The notes under the pieces: model-generated
Database searches by the model: none
What the model was told of the DNA's origin: nothing
What the model saw: only the letters and a program-made list of their open reading frames with translations
Shown here: in pieces, positions 1-6,272 of the stretch
Layout: each line of letters begins with the position of its first letter
How positions within the stretch are numbered: position 1 is the first letter of the stretch
Translations under genes and position numbers: made by a program
From: SAR116 cluster bacterium
GTDB taxonomy: Bacteria; Pseudomonadota; Alphaproteobacteria; Puniceispirillales; Marisalimonadaceae
Length of the DNA: 6,529 bases
NCBI GenBank assembly: GCA_002691185.1
Contig: NZHB01000008.1
Span: forward strand, 1,857 to 8,385
Direction: 5' to 3'

Positions 1-719
1 AAGAAATATTTAAAAAATCAGACTTAGTTATCACCTGTTTACCTGGTGGTAGTTTTGTAAAGGAACTATACTTTACCAAGCAAAATATGATTCAAAATAT
101 AAAAAAAGGGCAATTCATTATTGATATGTCAACATCACAACCTGATCTAATGGTTGAGTTAGAAAAAGAAGCTAAAAATAGAAAGGCTTATTTTGCTGAT
201 GCACCAATAGCTAGAACTAGGCAAGCTGCTGTAGATGGGACCTTAGCAATAATGGTAGGTTCAGAAAAAGAAGTATTTCAAAAAATATTACCAGTCCTAG
301 AATATATGGGTCAGGATATTATGTTTTGCGGAAAAGCAGGTTCAGGACAATTAACTAAAATACTAAATAATATGATACTTTTTGAAACAGTAGTAGCACT
401 AAGTGAAGCCGCTAATATCGCAGAAAATTATGGTATGAATGTTGAGAGTTTATTTAATAATATCACTAAATGTTCTGGAGACAGTTTTGCCCTTAGAAAC
501 CATGGATTAAAAAGTATTTCGCAAGATAATTTTCCAACCCAAGCTTTTTCATCTGAGTACGCTCTTAAAGATCTATCCTACGCCCTTGAACTGGGGAGAA
601 ATTTAAATCTAAAATTACCAGGAGCAATTACAACTGAGAAATTGTTTAAAATATCTATTCAAAACGGAGACAAAGATTCATATTTTCCAGCTGTTAAAAA
701 ACATCTTATGAAAAGCTAA
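1..719 (+). CDS. 3-hydroxyisobutyrate dehydrogenase-family NAD(P)-dependent reductase, 5'-truncated by the window edge
   Basis: Cytosolic beta-hydroxyacid dehydrogenase, expected to interconvert a 3-hydroxy acid and its semialdehyde with NAD(P). The frame is open from base 3 (bases 1-2 belong to the previous codon). The first visible residues, ending in LVITCLPGG, match the end of the family's Rossmann domain, so the ATG at 87 is internal. About 238 residues are visible. Compared with the usual 290-300, about 55-60 are missing, including the GxGxMG dinucleotide motif. Counting the Met at 87 as residue 1, IIDMSTSQP is at 10-18. The substrate loop is DAPIARTRQAAVDGTL at 38-53. The signature GSGQLTKILNN is at 85-95, with the presumed catalytic Lys91 (bases 357-359). 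An all-helical C-terminal domain follows. The usual Ser-Gly-Gly after DAP[VI] is Ala-Arg-Thr here, resembling the Gly-Arg-Thr of E. coli YihU, so the substrate is probably not plain 3-hydroxyisobutyrate. The stop overlaps that of the next, convergent gene. Confidence 0.9.
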   Translation, partial: EIFKKSDLVITCLPGGSFVKELYFTKQNMIQNIKKGQFIIDMSTSQPDLMVELEKEAKNRKAYFADAPIARTRQAAVDGTLAIMVGSEKEVFQKILPVLEYMGQDIMFCGKAGSGQLTKILNNMILFETVVALSEAANIAENYGMNVESLFNNITKCSGDSFALRNHGLKSISQDNFPTQAFSSEYALKDLSYALELGRNLNLKLPGAITTEKLFKISIQNGDKDSYFPAVKKHLMKS

Positions 720-1456
720 CCTCTACCAACAAATGGCATTTTGTTAGCCATTACTGTCATATTTAAAACATTAACATTTACAGGCAAATTTGCCATATAC
801 AAAACTGCGTCTGCAATATGAATGGAGTCAATTACTGGTTCAACATCTACTTTGCCAGTTGCTTGAGGGACACCCTCTTTCATCCTTTCAGTCATTGGAG
901 TTTCTGCATTACCAATATCAATTTGACTACATGCAATATCATATTTCCTGCCATCTAATGATATCGTCTTTGTCATACCGGTAACTGCGTGTTTAGTGGC
1001 TGTGTAAGGTATAGAGCCAGGCCTTGGAGTAACTGATGATACACTTCCATTATTTATTATCCTACCACCCTGTGGGCTTTGTTTACGCATCAATGCAAAA
1101 GCGTATTTAGCGCATAAAAACATTCCATTTAAATTAATATCTACAACACTTTTCCAATTTTCAAATGGCATCTCATCTATAGATTGAGCTGGAACGCCTA
1201 TGCCTGCATTATTAAATAACACATCTAGCCTTCCGTGGTTTTCTTCTACGACCTTGAAAGCTTTCTCAACTGCTAGAGGATCACTAACATCACATTGTAA
1301 AACCTCTGTATTACCTGAGCAAATATTCTGAGTTTCAACTAATTTGTCTTTTCTTCTACCTATTAAATAAACAATAATACCCTCTCTAGATAAGACTTCC
1401 GAAACTCTTCTACCTACCCCAGTACCTGCACCTGTTACTATTGCAATTTTTGACAT
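716..1456 (-). CDS. Short-chain dehydrogenase/reductase (classical SDR)
   Basis: A cytosolic NAD(P)-dependent oxidoreductase acting on an alcohol/ketone pair that the sequence does not identify. The 246 residues form one complete Rossmann domain of classical SDR length. TGAGTGVG at 8-15 is the cofactor glycine motif. GRR at 33-35 after the second strand suggests NADP(H). NNAG is at 82-85. The catalytic tetrad is Asn110, Ser138, Tyr151 and Lys155 (YTATK). The C-terminal section (YDIACSQIDIGNAETPMTER at 172-191 and a KMPFVGRG end) is typical of one alphaproteobacterial SDR subfamily, so the gene is complete. The ATG start is supported by AGGGA (bases 1467-1463) six bases upstream. The gene diverges from the AtuA operon over 115 bp and converges on the upstream reductase with a 4-base overlap. 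Physiological substrate is unknown. Confidence 0.93.
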   Translation of the reverse strand: MSKIAIVTGAGTGVGRRVSEVLSREGIIVYLIGRRKDKLVETQNICSGNTEVLQCDVSDPLAVEKAFKVVEENHGRLDVLFNNAGIGVPAQSIDEMPFENWKSVVDINLNGMFLCAKYAFALMRKQSPQGGRIINNGSVSSVTPRPGSIPYTATKHAVTGMTKTISLDGRKYDIACSQIDIGNAETPMTERMKEGVPQATGKVDVEPVIDSIHIADAVLYMANLPVNVNVLNMTVMANKMPFVGRG

Positions 1457-1571
1457 TTAACGTCCCTCATTAATTTAAATAAGATTGGATAATTTAATAT
1501 TTGATAAGTTATAAATATACTATTACCTTAAAAAAGATTATCAATTAAATAAACATAATTCATCCAATTCA
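1457..1571. promoter_or_regulatory. Divergent intergenic region, probable promoters for the SDR gene and the AtuA operon
   Basis: This 115-bp gap separates two divergent genes and must hold the start signals for both. On the minus strand, TTGATA (1544-1539) lies 16 bp before TAGTAT (1522-1517), giving 5/6 and 4/6 matches to sigma70 elements for the SDR gene. On the plus strand, TATACT (1516-1521) is a 5/6 match to a -10 box, but its upstream element (TTTAAT, 1493-1498) is poor. TTGATAA (1501-1507) and TTATCAA (1538-1544) form a 7-bp inverted repeat with a 30-bp gap enclosing both -10 candidates. In such AT-rich DNA these matches are weak evidence. Confidence 0.4.
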
Positions 1572-2936
1572 ATGAAACAAAAAAAAGTATATATAGGTTG
1601 TGGAGCTGGTTTTTCAGGAGACAGATTTGATGCTTCTATTCCAATTGTAAAACAATTAAAAGACATTGATTCACCAAAGTATTTAATGTTTGAGGTGCTA
1701 GCTGAACGCACCCTCGCTATTGCTCAACAATACAGACTAAAAAATCCTGAAAAGGGTTATTCTCCATTTTTAGATTTTTATATAAATCCTATTTTAGACG
1801 AATGTCTTGAACATAATATAAAAATTATTTCAAATATTGGAGCCGCAAATCCTATAGGAGCCGCAAAGAGAATATTAGAGATTTCAAAAGAGCTTAAAAC
1901 CAGAACACCAAAAATAGGTGTTGTTGTTGGAGATGACTTATTAGAATACATGTCACATAAAGAAATTTTGGCTAGCCCTACTATGGAAGGTCTTGATTTT
2001 TCTAATAATAATATAACTGCTGCAAACGTTTATTTAGGTGCAAAGCCAATTGCGGAAGCATTAGCCAAAAATGTTGACATAGTAATAGTTGGGAGGACAG
2101 TTGATAGCGCCTTAGCACTTGGACCTCTAATGCATGAATTTAAGTGGGGAACAAACGATTTAGATTTATTGGGTACTGGAACCATATGCGGTCATCTTCT
2201 AGAATGCGGTGCTCAAGTAACCGGATCCTACTTTGCTGATCCAGGTTTCAAAGACGTACCTGATCTTGCAAATGTTGGATTTCCCATAGTTGAATTTAGT
2301 AAAGATGGAACATTTGTAATAACTAAACCGTTAAACACGGGTGGTCTAGTTAGCAAAGCTACTGTAACAGAACAACTTCTTTATGAAACTCATGATCCTT
2401 CAAATTATTTAGTGCCAGACGTAACAGCTGATATGACAGGTTTAGAACTTGAGGATGATGGTCCAAACAGAGTTATAGTTAAAGGTGGCAAAGGAAAAAA
2501 ACCCCCTAAAAAACTAAAAGCTACCATATGTTGTGACAATGGTTATATGGGAGAAGCAGAGATGAGTTATGCTGGCCCTAATGCTCTTGCAAGGGCAAAA
2601 CTTGCAGGAGAAGTAATTAGTAAAAGAATTGAAACATTAGGTCTCCAAGGAAATTTAAGAGTCGACATCATTGGCGCTGGATCAGTCCACTTTTCTTTTG
2701 ATGAGGAAACATCATACAATCTTCCAGAAAATGGAGACTACAGAGTAAGAACTTCTGGTATTTACCCTCTTAAACACCAAGCACAACAATTGGTAGACGA
2801 AGTTATGTCATTGTATTGTTGTGGTCCATCTGCTGGTGGCGGTGGCAGAGGATATGTTACTCCTCAATCATCAACCGCTTCAATTTTAGTAGATAGAGAT
2901 ATTGTTAACCCCAATGTAAGGGTTAAAGTTTTATAA
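1572..2936 (+). CDS. AtuA-family protein (acyclic terpene utilization family, formerly DUF1446), N-terminal domain only
   Basis: A member of the family named after Pseudomonas AtuA, which is needed for growth on citronellol and geraniol but whose enzymatic activity is not settled. The 454 residues carry the family hallmarks: GCGAGFSGDR at 9-18, MFEVLAERTLA at 39-49, SNIGAANP at 87-94, VGRTVDSALALGPL at 173-186, ECGAQVTGSYFADPG at 211-225, YAGPNALARAKLA at 333-345 and GPSAGGGGR at 418-426. No signal peptide or membrane segment is seen, so it is probably cytosolic. Long AtuA proteins of about 600 residues also carry a C-terminal domain. Here that domain is the next gene, 16 bases on. The ATG fits the family start, but there is no recognisable Shine-Dalgarno before it, unlike the two downstream genes. 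It is the first gene of a three-gene operon with a ThDP enzyme. Family assignment is firm, but a role in terpene breakdown is not supported by the neighbours. Confidence 0.9.
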   Translation: MKQKKVYIGCGAGFSGDRFDASIPIVKQLKDIDSPKYLMFEVLAERTLAIAQQYRLKNPEKGYSPFLDFYINPILDECLEHNIKIISNIGAANPIGAAKRILEISKELKTRTPKIGVVVGDDLLEYMSHKEILASPTMEGLDFSNNNITAANVYLGAKPIAEALAKNVDIVIVGRTVDSALALGPLMHEFKWGTNDLDLLGTGTICGHLLECGAQVTGSYFADPGFKDVPDLANVGFPIVEFSKDGTFVITKPLNTGGLVSKATVTEQLLYETHDPSNYLVPDVTADMTGLELEDDGPNRVIVKGGKGKKPPKKLKATICCDNGYMGEAEMSYAGPNALARAKLAGEVISKRIETLGLQGNLRVDIIGAGSVHFSFDEETSYNLPENGDYRVRTSGIYPLKHQAQQLVDEVMSLYCCGPSAGGGGRGYVTPQSSTASILVDRDIVNPNVRVKVL

Positions 2937-2952
2937 AAAACTAGGGGAATTT

Positions 2953-3327
2953 ATGAACTACATAGACCTACCTATTCATGCGATTGCCCACGCTAGAGCT
3001 GGAGACAAAGGAGATGTTTCTAATATTTCTCTCATTGCTTATGAGCAGAAGTGCTGGAGTACAATTGATAAAGTTGCCACTCAAGAAAGAATTTTAGAAA
3101 TTTTTAAACATCTAGGTGCTACAAAAGTTGATAGATATGAGTTGCCAAATCTTAACGCTTTAAATTTTGTCATTCATAATGCGCTTGGTGGGGGAGTTAA
3201 TAGTTCTTTAAGACTCGATAGACATGGTAAAACTTTATCTTCACATTTACTTCACGAATTGATTTTACCAATTAGCAAAGATATGTTACCCCAAAATTCA
3301 CCTTACATAAATAAATTCAAGGGATAA
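2953..3327 (+). CDS. AtuA C-terminal-domain-like small protein (stand-alone)
   Basis: A 124-residue protein corresponding to the small C-terminal domain fused to AtuA in longer homologues. The diagnostic stretches are AHARAGDKGDVSNIS at 12-26 and YELPNLNALNFV at 62-73, followed by LGGGVNSSLRLDRHGKTLSS at 78-97. These are strongly conserved in this domain and hold many of its polar residues (Asp18, Lys19, Asn24, Asn67, Asn71, Arg87, Asp89). The function is unknown. The likeliest role is as a partner subunit of the AtuA protein encoded just upstream, forming one complex in the cytosol. The start is supported by AGGGGA (2943-2948), four bases before ATG. The stop is followed after 2 bases by the ThDP-enzyme start, so the three genes should be co-transcribed and probably translationally coupled. 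There is no sign of a frameshift joining it to the upstream gene: AtuA ends at its normal domain boundary. Confidence 0.87.
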   Translation: MNYIDLPIHAIAHARAGDKGDVSNISLIAYEQKCWSTIDKVATQERILEIFKHLGATKVDRYELPNLNALNFVIHNALGGGVNSSLRLDRHGKTLSSHLLHELILPISKDMLPQNSPYINKFKG

Positions 3328-3329
3328 AA

Positions 3330-4994
3330 ATGAGAGAAGCTGGAACACTATTAGTAGAGTTTTTAGAAAATCAAAAAGTTGAGAGAGTTTATTGTGTGCC
3401 AGGAGAAAGTTATCTCTCTGTAATGAATGGACTTCAAGAAACATCTATCGATACAATTTTATGTAAGCATGAAGGTGCAGCTGCTATTATGGCAGAAGCT
3501 GATGGAAAGCTTACAGGCAGACCAGGAATTGCATTCGTAACTAGAGGGCCTGGAGCAACAAATGCTGCTGCTGGGGTTCATATCGCACAACAAGATAGCA
3601 CGCCAATGATACTTTTCGTTGGGCAAATCGGTAGAGAGATGTATGGAAGAGATGCATTTCAAGAAGTTGACTATCAACAGTTTTTTGGAGGAATGGCTAA
3701 GTTAGTTGTTGAAGTACAACAAGCTGATAGATTACCCGAAATAGTATCTCGTGCATATCATACAGCGATGTCAGGCAGACCAGGCCCTGTGGTAATAGCA
3801 TTACCTGAGAACATGTTAACTGAAAAGACTGATAAAAAACCTACTGGCTATTTACAACAAACTCTTTCTGCACCGTCAACTAAAGATCTAGCTCAATTCA
3901 TACAAGAAATTAAAGAAGCCAAAAAACCTATATTGGTACTGGGCGGATCTGTATGGTCAGATGAGGCAGAAAAAGATCTTATCTCTATTTCAGAAATGTT
4001 AGGTTTGACAATATTAACTTCACATAGAAGACAAAGTTTTTTCAATAATTTTCATAAAAACTATGGCGGTGATCTTGGTTTAGGTGTTAACCCAAAAATA
4101 GTTAATCGAATAAATGATAGTGATTATATTGTTCTGCTTGGAGCAAGGTTAAGTGAAAATCCTTCCCAAGGTTTTTCTTTATTTGGCATTCCAGATCACA
4201 ACAAAAAAATAGTTCACATACATCCAGGGCCAGAAGAAATTGGTAGGATTTATAACCCTCATCTAGGTATTACCGCTAACCCAATAGAATTTGTAAATGT
4301 TCTTAATAACGCATTGAAGGGTTTAAATACAAAACCATTAGAAAGCATTGCATCTGATACGCTGGAAGCTCATGATGATTACATTAATTGGGGAGACATG
4401 CCACTAGAAGCTCCAAACTCAGGAGTTGATTTAACATCAGCATTCAGGACATTAAGAGAAAAATTAGAACCTGATACCATTATTACTAATGGTGCAGGAA
4501 ACTATGCTGTCTGGGGACATAGATTATTCAGATTTTCAAAAGTAAAAACACAATTAGCACCAATTTCTGGTTCTATGGGTTACGGCCTACCAGCTGCTAT
4601 AGCCGCAAAGCTTCGGTTTCCTGATCAAATGGTCATTGCATTGGCTGGCGATGGCTGCTTTCAAATGACAGAAAACGAGCTGGCCACCGCTGTTCAGTAT
4701 AACGCAGGAGTAATTATTTTCGTTATTGATAATGAAATGTACGGCACAATAAGAATGCACCAACATAAAAACTACAAAGGTAAATACAAACATACTGGAC
4801 TAGTAAATCCAAACTTTGCAGATTTGGCTACTGCAATGGGTGGTAGAGGATACAGAGTTGAAAATACAGAAGATTTTTATCAAACTTTTGTACAAGCAAC
4901 GGAATGGGCAAATGAAAACGATTTACCTGTATTACTTCATATTAAAACTGGTTCCGAAATGGTTTTGCCTGGAAAAAGATTTAGTTCTTTATAG
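3330..4994 (+). CDS. Thiamine diphosphate-dependent enzyme, acetolactate synthase large-subunit superfamily
   Basis: Expected to decarboxylate a 2-oxo acid or carry out a related carboligation with ThDP and a divalent metal in the cytosol. The 554 residues show the usual three domains: pyrimidine-binding (about 1-165), central (about 190-330) and pyrophosphate-binding (about 365-540). The ThDP-activating Glu48 lies in CKHEGAAAIMAE (bases 3471-3473), and the GDG metal/diphosphate motif starts at 440 with its partner Asn at 468. GSMGYGLPAAIAAK is at 414-427. GRDAFQEVDYQQ at 106-117 resembles the acetolactate synthase segment. No regulatory small subunit (IlvH/IlvN) gene is adjacent, and the gene ends a catabolic-looking operon, so a biosynthetic acetolactate synthase is unlikely. 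The substrate cannot be read from the sequence. AAGGGA (3319-3324), overlapping the previous stop, sits five bases before ATG and suggests translational coupling. The gene converges on the FMN dehydrogenase with 3 bases between stops. Confidence 0.9.
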   Translation: MREAGTLLVEFLENQKVERVYCVPGESYLSVMNGLQETSIDTILCKHEGAAAIMAEADGKLTGRPGIAFVTRGPGATNAAAGVHIAQQDSTPMILFVGQIGREMYGRDAFQEVDYQQFFGGMAKLVVEVQQADRLPEIVSRAYHTAMSGRPGPVVIALPENMLTEKTDKKPTGYLQQTLSAPSTKDLAQFIQEIKEAKKPILVLGGSVWSDEAEKDLISISEMLGLTILTSHRRQSFFNNFHKNYGGDLGLGVNPKIVNRINDSDYIVLLGARLSENPSQGFSLFGIPDHNKKIVHIHPGPEEIGRIYNPHLGITANPIEFVNVLNNALKGLNTKPLESIASDTLEAHDDYINWGDMPLEAPNSGVDLTSAFRTLREKLEPDTIITNGAGNYAVWGHRLFRFSKVKTQLAPISGSMGYGLPAAIAAKLRFPDQMVIALAGDGCFQMTENELATAVQYNAGVIIFVIDNEMYGTIRMHQHKNYKGKYKHTGLVNPNFADLATAMGGRGYRVENTEDFYQTFVQATEWANENDLPVLLHIKTGSEMVLPGKRFSSL

Positions 4995-4997
4995 TTA

Positions 4998-6179
4998 TTA
5001 AGAAAAGTTTTGGATATTAAAATCATTACCCAACATCACGTTTTCAGATTTTAATTCTTTAATGTCTTTAGTACATATTTGTTCCATGATGTTTGATAAT
5101 TCATCTTTTAAAATATCATGGACATGATTTGCACCTTTTTTACCTAAAGCAGCTAAACCAATAATAAAAGGTCTTCCAGTCATAACAAAATCAGCTCCAA
5201 GCATCAGTCCTTTACTTATGTCTTGACCTGAATAAAAGCCTGAGTCGATTATAATTGGAAACTTTGAACCAACTTTTTTCCTAACTAAAGGTAATATTTG
5301 TAATGGGCTAGGCGCTATATCTATTTGACGACCACCATGGTTGGATAAGTATATAGCATCTACATAGGAAGTTGCTTTTACTGCATCATCTACATGCATT
5401 AAACCCTTGAGAATTATAGGACCTTTCCATATATCTCTTACTTCTTGCAAATAATTCCAATCTAAATAACGTTGCATCTGGCTACCAGCAAAACCAGCTT
5501 TAGATTTTGCATTTCCATGCCAGGTGCCATCACTATATTGGTCCATTGTTCCAAAAGCAGGTATTCCGTTTATTAGAGTTCCTAATGACCAAGATGGACA
5601 TATTGCTGCTTGGAAAAATGTTCTTAAATTATTTTTTGGTGGCACAGACACCCCAGCCATCCTTAATCTCTCTCTTCTACTTGAAGCAGGAATATCTGCA
5701 GTAATGATCAAAGTTTTAAAGCCTGAGTTTTTAGCTCTTTTTAATAAATCATTTCTTATAGCTTTATCTGCCGGGGGATAAAGTTGAAACCATCCATGAC
5801 CATCTAAATGTTTTCCCACCTCCTCTACAGACGCACAAGCAACAGTTGATAAAGAATATGGAATATTATTTTTTAATGACATTTTTGCTAATGCAATCTC
5901 AGCACCTGGCCACATCAAACTTGTCATACCAACTGGAGCAACTCCAAAAGGACTATCATATTCATTGCCAAATAATTTTGTTTTTAAATTCGGATTAACA
6001 GTACCCTTCAAATATTTAGGGACTAAGTAAATTTGTTTAAAAGCCTTTCTATTATTATCTAATGCCTCATCATATCCAGTGCCTGCAAATAAATATTCTG
6101 ATGCAAAGTGGGGCATTCTTCTTTTGGCCAGATTTACCATATCAACTACCCTTGGGAATTTATCAACTAGGCTCGACAA
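4998..6179 (-). CDS. FMN-dependent alpha-hydroxy-acid dehydrogenase/oxidase (lactate/mandelate dehydrogenase family)
   Basis: Oxidises an L-2-hydroxy acid to the 2-oxo acid through FMN, passing electrons to a quinone, a cytochrome or oxygen. The 393 residues form a single TIM barrel of family length. Visible family residues are Tyr29, Gln132 and Tyr134 (FQLYP), Thr160 and Asp162, Arg169, Lys258, and the signature SNHGGRQ at 279-285 with catalytic His281 and Arg284. GRP at 335-337 supplies a flavin-phosphate Arg. The segment around 193-215 (PSWSLGTLINGIPAFG) resembles the lactate/mandelate dehydrogenase branch rather than glycolate oxidase, and in that branch it is tied to membrane association. 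An oddity is that the usual D-G-G-[IV]-R phosphate-binding loop reads D-S-G-F-Y (312-316), with Tyr in place of Arg. The start is TTG, fixed by a GGAG seven bases upstream; the ATG at 6192-6190 is out of frame. The gene diverges from the RraA-family gene. Substrate unknown. Confidence 0.92.
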   Translation of the reverse strand: MSSLVDKFPRVVDMVNLAKRRMPHFASEYLFAGTGYDEALDNNRKAFKQIYLVPKYLKGTVNPNLKTKLFGNEYDSPFGVAPVGMTSLMWPGAEIALAKMSLKNNIPYSLSTVACASVEEVGKHLDGHGWFQLYPPADKAIRNDLLKRAKNSGFKTLIITADIPASSRRERLRMAGVSVPPKNNLRTFFQAAICPSWSLGTLINGIPAFGTMDQYSDGTWHGNAKSKAGFAGSQMQRYLDWNYLQEVRDIWKGPIILKGLMHVDDAVKATSYVDAIYLSNHGGRQIDIAPSPLQILPLVRKKVGSKFPIIIDSGFYSGQDISKGLMLGADFVMTGRPFIIGLAALGKKGANHVHDILKDELSNIMEQICTKDIKELKSENVMLGNDFNIQNFS

Positions 6180-6186
6180 ATTTTTA

Positions 6187-6190
6187 CTCC
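6187..6190 (-). promoter_or_regulatory. Shine-Dalgarno GGAG that sets the TTG start of the FMN dehydrogenase
   Basis: On the minus strand GGAG is followed by seven bases and then TTG (6179-6177). The protein start read from this TTG (MSSLVDKFP) matches the usual N-terminal opening of this family. The next in-frame ATG encodes Met14 and would remove that segment. Confidence 0.7.
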
Positions 6191-6192
6191 AT

Positions 6193-6202
6193 TAACTTGT
6201 TA
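6193..6202. promoter_or_regulatory. Operator-like dyad 1, TAACTTGTTA
   Basis: A 10-bp dyad whose outer four base pairs are symmetric and only the central pair fails. With one base on each side it matches dyad 2 at 11 of 12 positions (TTAACTTGTTAT against TTAACATGTTAT). Centres are 22 bp apart, about two helical turns, so a regulator could bind both on one DNA face. It lies directly upstream of the GGAG of the FMN dehydrogenase gene. No regulator gene is in the window, and the binding protein is unknown. Confidence 0.4.
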
Positions 6203-6214
6203 TATTTTTATACT

Positions 6215-6224
6215 TAACATGTTA
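6215..6224. promoter_or_regulatory. Operator-like dyad 2, TAACATGTTA (perfect palindrome)
   Basis: A perfect 10-bp palindrome in the middle of the 93-bp divergent intergenic region and near-copy of dyad 1. Possible RraA-gene promoters overlap it. In one, TTAACA (6214-6219) lies 18 bp before AATAAT (6238-6243), with both boxes 5/6 matches. In the other, TTGTTA (6197-6202) lies 17 bp before TGTTAT (6220-6225), with both boxes 4/6. In either case binding here would cover promoter elements, consistent with repression of one or both divergent genes. Confidence 0.42.
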
Positions 6225-6272
6225 TTATTAAATTATTAATAATTAAAATATAAAGTTAAGTGAGTTTTAAAA

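Noticed and set aside
87..89. ATG as the start of the first reductase
   Set aside because: The frame stays open to base 3, and the upstream residues match the end of the family's Rossmann domain, so this Met is internal and the gene begins outside the window.
732..752. Inverted repeat AATGGC-9-GCCATT after the first gene as a terminator
   Set aside because: It lies inside the SDR coding sequence (MANKMPF region), has no T-run on the plus strand, and the codons explain it.
790..984. Open frame on the plus strand within the SDR gene
   Set aside because: It lies entirely inside a well-supported gene on the other strand and encodes no recognisable motif.
3459..3677. Minus-strand open frame inside the ThDP enzyme, and similar ones at 4587-4793 (minus) and 4816-5001 (plus)
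   Set aside because: They are shadows of the strongly conserved ThDP coding frame, with no independent evidence.
3330..4994. Sulfoacetaldehyde acetyltransferase (Xsc), suggested by the YihU-like reductase nearby
   Set aside because: Xsc belongs to the same ThDP superfamily, but its N-terminal motifs as I recall them do not match this protein, which looks like the general acetolactate-synthase-like group.
4985..5004. AT-rich inverted repeat TTCTT...AAGAA over the two convergent stops as a bidirectional terminator
   Set aside because: The stem has only one G-C pair, contains a T-T mismatch and a tiny loop, and is not followed by a clean T-run on either strand.
5507..5781. Two overlapping plus-strand open frames within the FMN dehydrogenase gene
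   Set aside because: They are antisense to a conserved enzyme with all its motifs, and have no ribosome site or family resemblance.
6231..6244. Perfect 14-bp palindrome AATTATTAATAATT
   Set aside because: It is made only of A and T in very AT-rich DNA, where such palindromes arise easily. It also overlaps a possible -10 box, so it is not called as an operator.
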